From Agapetus fuscipes (lineage: Eukaryota > Arthropoda > Insecta > Trichoptera > Glossosomatidae), in contig OX637332.1 in NCBI GenBank assembly GCA_951799405.1, positions 19,225,001-19,289,000 of the forward strand: 64,000 nt of DNA. Reading direction: 5' to 3'. Positions 56,637-64,000 of the stretch are shown here, in pieces. Position 1 is the first letter of the stretch; each line of letters begins with the position of its first letter. The notes beneath the pieces were generated by a model, which saw only the letters and a list, made by a program, of their open reading frames with translations, was not told the DNA's origin and did no database searches. Position numbers and translations under genes: made by a program.

Positions 56637-57412
56637 CGCCTAAAAATGGGAAAAAAAAAAAAAAGTTGGGAAATTTCCCCAAAAGTGGGGAATTTTTTTT
56701 TTCCCCAAAAGTCGGGAAAAACCTAACCTAACCTAACCTAACCTAAAAATGGGAAAAAAAAAAAAAGTTGGGAAATTTCCCCCTGCGCATTGTTCCCACT
56801 TATCCCCCTGCGCATGGTTCCCACTTTCAAATCTGGGAAAAAAAAAAAAAGTTGGGAAAATTTTTTTTCCCCAAAAGTCGGGAAAAACCTAACCTAACCT
56901 AAAAATGGGGAAAAAAAAAAAAGTTGGGAAAATTTCCCCAAAAGTGGGGAAAATTTTTTTTTCCCAAAAGTCGGGAAAAACCTAACCTAACCTAAAAATG
57001 GGAAAAAAAAAAAAGTTGGGAAATTTCCCCAAAAGTGGGGAAATTATTTTTTCCCCAAAAGTCGGGAAAAACCTAACCTAACCTAACCTAAAAATGGGAA
57101 AAAAAAAAAAAAGTTGGGAAATTTCCCCAAAAGTGGGGAAATTTTTTTCCCCAAAAGTCGGGAAAAACCTAACCTAACCTAACCTAACCTAAAAATGGGA
57201 AAAAAAAAAAAAAGTTGGGAAATTTCCCCAAAAGTGGGGAAATTATTTTTTCCCCAAAAGTCGGGAAAAACCTAACCTAACCTAAAAATGGGGAAAAAAA
57301 AAAAGTTGGGAAAATTTCCCCAAAAGTGGGGAAATTTTTTTTTCCCCAAAAGTCGGGAAAAACCTAACCTAACCTAAAAATGGGGAAAAAAAAAAAGTTG
57401 GGAAAATTTTAC
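56637..57412. repeat. Minisatellite with interspersed CCTAA pentamers
   Basis: About eight or nine units of roughly 95-105 bp. Each has two to four CCTAA pentamers (TTAGG on the other strand), then AAAAATGGG, an A run, GTTGGGAAATTTCCCC, AAAAGTGGGGAAA, a T run and CCCCAAAAGTCGGG. Units differ in pentamer number and A/T-run length. GGAAATTTCC is a perfect palindrome inside each unit. Two units near 56780-56850 carry an extra CCCCTGCGCATGGTTCCCAC insert. Confidence 0.92.
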
Positions 57413-57435
57413 TTAACTTTACCCACTTTACTTAA

Positions 57436-57640
57436 CTTGAAATGGATGTTATTCAGCTCCTGAGTGGCTTGACACTCATTTCTTATGAAGGCTGAGTAAG
57501 CCTTGCCGGTATTTTATTTTGGGTTAGAAATAAACACTGAAACGAGAAATAATTTCTGACAACTTCAGTGGGATTCTAACTCGAGATCTCGGCATGGAAT
57601 GCAGTTACTCTACCAACTAAGCTATAGACCGGACTTTTTA
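57436..57640 (-). repeat. S2 SINE with composite-type junction
   Basis: Head complement CTACCAACTAAGCTATAGAC and body with AATAATTTCTGACA. Upstream of the head are ACTTTTTACAAATATGGT, remnants of the S2/S1 joint, so this was probably a composite whose S1 part was lost. Confidence 0.78.
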
Positions 57641-57669
57641 CAAATATGGTGGATCGATATCGGTTTGGT

Positions 57670-58069
57670 TAGGGGTAAGCAACCTGCGGCTCACCAGCCA
57701 CATGCGGCTCTTTGGGTGTGAAGTTACGGCTCTTTAGCTTCATACGCAAATATAAAAAAAACACAGAATTATACTTCTGATCGAAAAAAACTAAATCGTT
57801 CTGAATCGATTAACGATCTCTCCGCTACTTGTACTCGCTTTTCACCCCCCACCCTCCCCCCAACTACAATATAAAAACCCAATCTTCAATGAACATAAGC
57901 CCTGCAACTCTTGCCGACCTTCCCTGAAACAGGGGTGACATTGGCAAAGTGAACCATTTTTTACAGTATGGGTGGTTAGCCTCATACCAACCTATAAGTC
58001 AAGGAAAAACTTTGAAATTTGTAAATTGTAATTTTTGGCTCTTCCGACTCAAAAGGTTGCCGACCCCTG
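57670..58069. mobile_element. hAT-like non-autonomous element containing repeat A
   Basis: The left end TAGGGGTAAGCAACCTGCGG and the right end AAAAGGTTGCCGACCCCTG are imperfect inverted copies of a typical hAT terminus. GGCTC repeats occur next to both ends. No clear 8-bp duplication is visible. Repeat A (57862-58007) sits inside as a later insertion. Confidence 0.65.
57862..58007 (-). repeat. Repeat A, 5' part inside the hAT-like element
   Basis: From CTACAATATAAAAACCCAAT to CCTATAAGTCAAGG. Its 3' half is missing. Confidence 0.85.
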
Positions 58070-58840
58070 GCCTAGACAAAAGTTCCAAATTAAAAAATGT
58101 TATTCAAGTATTCCAAGTTGAATTTTAGAAATGTAAGAAAGCTTTTATATCCCGCACTTATAAAAAATACGATAAACAAAAGTTCGTAGGTCACAACTAG
58201 AAGACCATATTGAAATATATTATTATTATGAAAACCTTTTATTGAAACATACTTTTAATTAAAATATACATAATATAGTTGTTTTTTCAAAAAACGCATT
58301 TCTGTAAAATTATATACTCACCACAAATTTAAAGATCGTTTTTTTCTCGGCGGTTAAACGTCTTTCTTCTATGTGACAATGGTCCAAAGCAACCAAGATA
58401 AACAAAATGTTTGCCTTTTACCTAACCCGGCCGTGCGACTTACAATTTTGTTGTCAATAGAAAATGTTCCGTGTGCACTACCTAAAACTTTCACTTATTG
58501 AAATAATGGATAGAGCACATTTTAAATGTGGGGAAAAAATGTGAATTCACTTGGCCGGGATAAAGACAGGACAGGGAGTCAAAAATTCAACATAAATTAA
58601 ACACTTTCATGGAGATAGTTGAAAAAACACTTAAGTGCATCATATTGTATGAAGCATTTTCCCCAACTGCATACGTTTCACAGTGCGGTTACATTGAAAA
58701 ATATTCCTGATTGTTTGGAATACATTTATTTCTTCACTTTGCTCAAAGAGTATAGTGAATTTTATAGATTAGTTCTTTAATTGTATGATTATAAAATTTA
58801 ATGTATTGTTTATATTCTTTTCTTTATATTCTTTTCTCGT

Positions 58841-59098
58841 TCCTTGACTTATAGGTTGTTATGCGGCTGACCACCCATAATATAATAATTGGTTCACTTT
58901 GCCAATGTCACCCCTGTTTCAGGGAAGGACGGCAAGAGTTGCAAGGCTTATGTTCATTTGAGATTGGGTTTTTATATTGTAGGTCCACATGCGGCATGTG
59001 TTAGCGCGAAATTATACATATCTGCTTGTGGGAATGCATTTAGTATGAATCTTAAATGATATATATCTTTGCAGCTTAGATTAGATTAGATTAGATTA
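58841..59098 (+). repeat. Repeat A, full length, (GATTA) tail
   Basis: Intact copy of the GTCCACATGCGGCATG subfamily, useful as the uninterrupted reference for the 38047-39478 copy. Confidence 0.92.
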
Positions 59099-59101
59099 GT
59101 A

Positions 59102-59345
59102 TAGGTCAATATGCATCTGACCAACTATAAATAGAAAATGGTTCACTCTGCCAATGTCACCCCTGTTTCAGGGAAGGTCAGCAAAGAGTTGCAGGGTGTA
59201 TGTTCATTTGAGATTTGGGTTTTTATGTTGTAGGTTCACACGCAGAATGTGCAAGTGTGAACTTATACGTGTCTGCTTGTGGGCATGCACTTAATGTGAA
59301 TTCCAAATGTAACAATTATATCCATGCAACTTAGAATAGATTAGA
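59102..59345 (+). repeat. Repeat A, second tandem copy
   Basis: Directly follows the copy at 58841 in the same orientation but is of a different subfamily (GGTTCACACGCAGAATGTGC), so it is not a simple tandem duplication. Confidence 0.88.
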
Positions 59346-60288
59346 TGAGTGACGTTACATAGCCGATTTTTTTATCTTAAATATAAATGGAGCACCGCAA
59401 TCGATTTTCCCTATGCTTGGCTCTGCTGCTTAACAGTTGTACCTAGACCTTTTTTTTTAGAAAACGTGAAGATTAACCTAGAGATAAATTGTGTGAAGCT
59501 TGATTCCGATTAGCACACTTTTTTTTTTGATCCTGTTGTTTCCTCTTTTATCTGTAGAAAAAAATTGATACCACATGCCCAAATGGCGTAGTGAAACACG
59601 CCGGGTACTGCTAGTAGATTATAATATACTCCATAATATGTGCTTGAAAATAAAAATAATGACAGAATTGAATAAAAATAAACGGCGTTATATGGTATTT
59701 TCATATTTTGTTGCAAAAAAAAATGCTAATAATCTGTTCTGCTAATAATAAGCTGTAACGACAAAACAAAATAATCTGGTATAATTCCTAGGTTGTTGTT
59801 TATTTATTTTTAAATTTCCCTTCACCACTTATTTATTACATAAAAATCTAATGTTTTATATTTTTCATATCATGCCAGATTTTGCAAAAAAGCATAAAAT
59901 TTTAACTTGATTATTTCATGAAGTATTGCACATAAAGGCAAATAACTGTAAAATAGCTCTGGCTGAAATATCAAACATGTTTGCATTTTTAAAAAACCTA
60001 CCTATATAATGCACTATCGCCTGATAAGCATATTATTCTACTTTTACGTAGCAATAAAAAACTGTATGTTTTTTGCGGAACATTTTTAAACGCTACTAGT
60101 CAGTTGCAGCACCTACCAATCCCGCGAAGCTTTGGGAGGCATAATCGCAAAAATCAACATACTTCCGGTCTAATAATTTTAAATTAAAAAAAAAAAAAAG
60201 ATTTTTCTACTTTCAAAAGATTGTGAATTTAGAAAATATCTCAAATAATTTCAACCGTTTTAACCAACAACTTTTTTTTTTCGATGAT

Positions 60289-60503
60289 GTATTGACTTAT
60301 AGGTTGGTATATAAGGCTTACCACCCATGCTGTAAAAATGGTTCACTTTGCCAATGTCACCCCTGTGTCAGGGAATTTCGGCAAAAGTTGTAGGGTTTAT
60401 GTTCATTTAAGGGTTGGATTTTATTTGTAAGTACACATGCAGCATTTATAAGCGCGAACTACACGTATTTGTTTGTGGGCATGCATTTGATATGAGTTAT
60501 AAA
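60289..60503 (+). repeat. Repeat A, split by an hAT element
   Basis: From GACTTATAGGTTGG to ATGAGTTATAAA, where the hAT insertion begins. It resumes at 61646-61690 (GTTATAAATGTTAATATATC). Confidence 0.88.
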
Positions 60504-60764
60504 TAGGGACTGGAAAATTTCGCGATCGCGATAAAACGAATTTATTCGCGAATTTTGATGTTTTTACGCGAATAACGCGAAATTTCAGGTTTTACGTAAA
60601 TATCGCGAATTTTCGTACTTTTGGTAGAAATTGTGCGAAAAAGTTGTCATGTATCGCTTTTGCAACGCAACGATTTTGTGGGAAAGAAAAAAATCCTGCG
60701 AAAACCCTTTGCAAGGTGCAAAGCACAGGAAAATTGGTCTCTTTCAACGTTTAAACACGTTAGA

Positions 60765-60960
60765 ACGCTAGACGCGGGGTTCGATCCCCACCTGGGTCAT
60801 TTGACCATAAATTTGACCCTGGTTCAACAGATGTAATTGGGTAATTAAAAATGAATAATTCATTAAAATAAACAATAATGAATTATTAATTAATGATATT
60901 AATACCTGTATCTGGCCAGGCAGAGTAGGTTGGTGAATTGCATTCCTATTCACAAATCTA
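60765..60960 (+). repeat. SINE family S3, box B type
   Basis: Box B GGGGTTCGATCCCCACC is perfect. It is followed by TTTGACCCTGGTTCAACAG, ATTAATTAATGATATTAAT and the end motif TTGGTGAATTGCATTCC. Box A is lost or truncated at the 5' end. Confidence 0.72.
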
Positions 60961-61309
60961 TTTTATTAAAAAAAAATAATGATAAGCAGAACTGTCCTGG
61001 ATCATCCAAGCTGACTTGAATCGTGACATCAATGAAGGAAAATACTTTAAGGAGTGAAGCTATTGCTGGATTAGCCAAGAGCACAACTTGAAGCTTTCAT
61101 AAAAGCCTACATCCCTTGAAAAATGAGATAACCCTCATCTAGAGACTAAATGCACAAAAATTAAATATTTTAAAAGGATATTTGCAGGGTATTCGGAGTG
61201 TCATTGAAATATTAATACTTTTTTCAATCAATGGTTTTTTGTAAAAAAAGATTATTTAAAAAAAAAAAAAAACATAAAGAAACTAAAATTAAAAAACATT
61301 GTTCTGTAC

Positions 61310-61385
61310 CACTTGAGTATTTTGTATTGCAAAAACGTTTTCGGTGGGTACTTCCACCATCTTCGGTTGCAGATACTCGTATTGA
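61310..61385 (-). repeat. Penelope-like terminal motif candidate
   Basis: In reverse: CCGAAGATGGTGGAAGTA followed by CCCACCGAAAACG. GGTGG/CCACC forms a stem II-like helix between CGAAGA and GAAA, as in hammerhead cores of Penelope-like elements, but with C in place of U in CUGANGA. Confidence 0.45.
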
Positions 61386-61765
61386 TTCAGATTTTGTTTA
61401 TTCATTATTTTTTAAGGTACATATTGTTGTTTACATAATAAATTGTAAATATTAGTAATATATTTTGTTTTGCAATTATACAAACCTTTATTTTGATCTA
61501 ATCAACCCTAAAAATTACACCGAATCTCCCCGTTTATCATGAAAAATAACGCGAATTTCCCTGTTTTTGATGAAAAATAACGCGAATTTCACAAAAAAAT
61601 AACGCGAATTTCCTAAAAAATAACACCACTATTTTCCAGTCCCTAGTTATAAATGTTAATATATCTTTTTTTTACTTAGATTATAGATAAAAGATGTATA
61701 GCTGGGAAACTGCACGCACCCGATCATTCGCTCCCGATTCACTGACTGGCTTCTTGGGCTATATA

Positions 61766-61998
61766 CATAGGTTGATATGAGGCTGACCCCCCGTGCTGTA
61801 AAAATTGGTTCACCTTTGCCAATGCCACCCCGGTTTCAGGAGAAGGCGGCAGGAGTTTCGAGGTTTATGTTCATGTGAGGTTTTTACACATGCAGAATGT
61901 GTAGTCGCGAACCAAAGCGTGCCTGTCTGTGGTCATGCATTTTATATGAGCCTTAAATGGTTACATATCTTTGCAGCTTAGATTATAGATTATAGAGA
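61766..61998 (+). repeat. Repeat A, divergent subfamily
   Basis: ACCCCCCGTGCTGTAAAAAT and GCCACCCCGGTTTCAGGAGA group it with 15558 and 34562. It has an intact (ATTATAG) tail. Confidence 0.88.
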
Positions 61999-63265
61999 AA
62001 AATGTTAGGTTTTCTAATACTCTTGTATCGTCGTATCTTTAATTTCCAGTTTATTCGATAAAGATTCCATCATAAATCAACACTAACTTGTTCAAGATGG
62101 AATCCAGCAACACCTTGTACTACAAAAAGCATCTCTAAGGAATGACGTAGACCTCCTTTCTCACGCTCTCTTTGTCTGATATCTGTCGGTTCATATTTCA
62201 TACTTACAACATGTACAATGTAAATCTAGTGAAGATTTGGTCTTTAACTAAGTGAAAAAAATTAACTTCATCTTTAAAAAAATATGAGCTTTAATATACC
62301 ACGAAAAGCAACTCCCCTAAAACTATTTTTTCTATTAGGAAGAATTTCTTGAGGAACTAAAGGAAGAAATCTCGAAGCAGACCTCGCCAAGCATTTGTGA
62401 GGAACCACAAGGAGGAGCAACACATCTGCAGAGCATTCCTCGGTGAGTGGGATCCTTCTGGTTTATTGTTTTCTTTTGGAGCAATTCAAGCTGGGTTCAC
62501 CAGGCTTTCAAAAACCTGTGAAGCTGCTTCATATTAACAAACAACTCACCTTTGTTCTCTCATATATTTTCACTTTGGGATGGCCCACTTGTAGCCATTA
62601 CATACTCCTACCAGTTTATCTTTTTGCATTATTATTGTCTTTTTGATGACCCATTTGCAGTGATTCCATCATAATATACCCCTTTCAGTGAGGTACTGTT
62701 TACACGTGCATCATCATAAAATGTTCTCTTGGAGATGCTTTTTAAAGCAAAAATATTTAAGCAATATTTTTTAAAATAAAAAATGTGAACTATAACTGTG
62801 TAGTGATTTCACAATAATTGATTTAACAAGCCGATTCGTGAACAAACTAAATACAATGGACTTTCACTGTTTGAACCACTAAAGCTTTACACATGTAAAG
62901 TCCAAAGCTGTTTTTTTACTCGCACTACAAACAATGAGTGGAGCCTTTTCGAGAACCGGGAATACTTATCGCAGTGATAAAATAAAAGTATGATTTCGTA
63001 TAGAGTAAATTAATATTAAGTGGGTGCTGATCTACGCATGAAATTGCAAATCTGGTCCGTAGGACGCCGGGCACTTGGGGGAGGCTGGGGGTGGTGGCAA
63101 TTTGCATAGTGGAGCACGTACAGCCAGCGTTAATTCGGAACATGAAGCGGTCGCAGCCTTCGGATATAAATCACCCCAATTAAACCTACCCTCCCCCCTA
63201 CCAGCCCACCCAACTGACAGAGAAACGTCAGAATACTACGGCCAGTGAAAATGGGACAATAGCCC

Positions 63266-63312
63266 GGCAAATAATAATAATAATATGTATTTATAATAAT
63301 ATATATATATTA
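63266..63312. repeat. AAT/AT-rich simple repeat
   Basis: Runs of AAT and AT units (AATAATAATAATAATATG, ATATATATATATTA). Confidence 0.9.
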
Positions 63313-63584
63313 ATGCCACCCATGAAAATTAAAAGGCGCGTCGCTTAAAGGGTCAACCTCAGAGCTGTGACTGCGGCTTTAAAATATCATATTAAGGGAA
63401 ATGTAATTCAAAAGTTTTAGACTCCAACCATCCAAGAGATTCAAACTTATAATGATTCGCTGAATCAGAAGCTAGATCATATTGCTTTAGATCCCATAAT
63501 TCATATAAAACTGAATAGTACCTATTCATTTCACTTTAAAAAAAAATACAACAATGTAATGTAATTTTTTTGAAAAACTCAAGG

Positions 63585-63730
63585 TTTTTATAAATATTTA
63601 AAAATTAAAATGGTAAAACATGGTTTTAATTCACTTTATTCTTTTTGTTTTGCTCAAAAATTTTCACCTAATGAGGCATCTTCAGGAGCAGAATGGTTAC
63701 AAATATATTTTTATAAAATTATTTTCAAAA
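63585..63730 (-). repeat. Single arm of the 52243 fold-back family
   Basis: In reverse it contains CCTGAAGATGCCTCATTAGG followed by TGAAAATTTTTGAG. This copy keeps the full CUGAAGA sequence that the 52-kb copy has as UUGAAGA. The flanking TTTATAAATATTTAAAAA is also shared. Confidence 0.6.
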
Positions 63731-64000
63731 CAAAATTTTTAATTTATTCAAATTTATTTTTATCAGTATTTTTTTTAATGGTGGCACCGCTATGCACATG
63801 TTTTTCATGGGGTTTTATTAAGCTCCATAATAAAGTAATTGATTTAATAATAACCGCGCGTCACTAGCAGTTACCAAGCGGCTGATGTGTCAAAAAAACA
63901 TGGATTGTGACGTCACAGACCAAAAACCACCAAAGGATAATTTGAAACCTCAACTGTATGAAACTCATAATTGTTGCCTTTTTATACAGATCAAATAAAA

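Larger units (their letters stand above)
56197..59614 (+). mobile_element. Helitron-like element, non-autonomous
   Basis: The 5' end is TCTATATCTATAAAGAAGG, preceded by A. The 3' end is a GGCGT...ACGCC hairpin (59585-59602) followed 8 nt later by CTAG (59611-59614) and then T. TC start, hairpin plus CTRR end and A/T insertion without duplication are the Helitron signature. A GTAT microsatellite and an insect-typical 5' region (CGCTCATCCGATTTTGACG) follow the start. No Rep-helicase is encoded. The interior holds repeat A, the CCTAA minisatellite, an S2 SINE and an hAT element. I infer that both ends belong to one element; they could be two truncated copies. Confidence 0.6.
60504..61645. mobile_element. 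Non-autonomous hAT element, 1142 bp
   Basis: Ends TAGGGACTGGAAAAT and ATTTTCCAGTCCCTA are inverted copies. A perfect 8-bp target duplication GTTATAAA flanks the element (60496-60503 and 61646-61653). Subterminal CGCGAATTT motifs repeat several times at both ends, as expected of transposase-binding sites. There is no transposase. An S3 SINE (60765-60960) and a Penelope-like motif (about 61310-61385) lie inside. The insertion splits repeat A. Confidence 0.9.
51980..64000 (-). other. Dscam intron upstream of Ig2, incomplete
   Basis: More than 12 kb of intron with the Helitron-like element, hAT elements, fold-back repeats and repeat A copies. I see nothing recognisable in 52610-53010, 53400-54080, 54310-55540, 55605-56000, 58085-58840, 59350-59580, 59620-60285 and 62000-63570. 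Possible exceptions are a small exon-like ORF at 62339-62442 and a GC-rich patch at 63040-63240. Confidence 0.75.

Noticed and set aside
56637..57412. A telomere or internal telomeric array
   Set aside because: Pentamers occur in groups of two to four only, interspersed with unrelated unit sequence, within a gene intron.
56637..57412. CRISPR array
   Set aside because: Units are tandem with no unique spacers, homopolymer-rich, and in a eukaryotic intron.

Overview
This is an AT-rich stretch of an arthropod, almost certainly insect, nuclear genome. It lies inside one very large neuronal cell-adhesion gene on the minus strand and is otherwise dominated by transposable elements. Insect origin is inferred from four things: a Dscam gene in which each immunoglobulin (Ig) domain is split over two exons, BEL/Pao and insect-type Helitron/hAT/SINE elements, a 5S rRNA-derived sequence, and CCTAA (TTAGG) pentamers. 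I cannot name the species.

Host gene. Six consecutive exons on the minus strand encode Ig2, Ig3 and Ig4 of a Down syndrome cell adhesion molecule, most like insect Dscam2. In transcript order they are 51979-51818, 23194-23048, 20993-20876, 17065-16901, 11398-11260 and 6200-6053. All have AG/GT splice sites, and the reading phases match across all five junctions (1, 1, 2, 2, 0). Each exon occurs once, so this is not the hypervariable Dscam1 arrangement. The introns are about 28.6, 2.1, 3.8, 5.5 and 5.1 kb, with more than 12 kb of intron upstream and more than 6 kb downstream. Ig1 and Ig5 are outside the window.

Intron contents. At the left edge is the 3' end of a BEL/Pao retrotransposon (integrase plus a probable LTR). 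A family called repeat A here (about 250 bp, nearly 40 copies or fragments, both strands) is the commonest element. Two loci show it is the 3' end of a non-LTR retrotransposon, one of them as an insertion flanked by a 124-bp target duplication (34714-35420). Three tRNA-derived SINE families are present. Two of them (S1, S2) also occur fused head-to-tail, and one S1 copy has a degenerate 5S rRNA upstream. DNA transposons include hAT elements (8368-8598, 57670-58069, 60504-61645), two long palindromic MITEs at TTAA sites (30467-31167, 39600-40296), smaller fold-backs, and a Helitron-like element (56197-59614) that contains a CCTAA-bearing minisatellite. Fold-back repeats near 50-54 kb and 63.6 kb resemble Penelope-like termini with a hammerhead-like core.

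The window therefore shows one host gene with heavily nested mobile DNA. Nested insertions (SINE dimer in repeat A, palindromic MITE in a LINE and in repeat A, hAT in repeat A, one LINE in another) give a relative chronology and define the true element ends. I found no second host gene I would defend; weak candidates are listed under findings.
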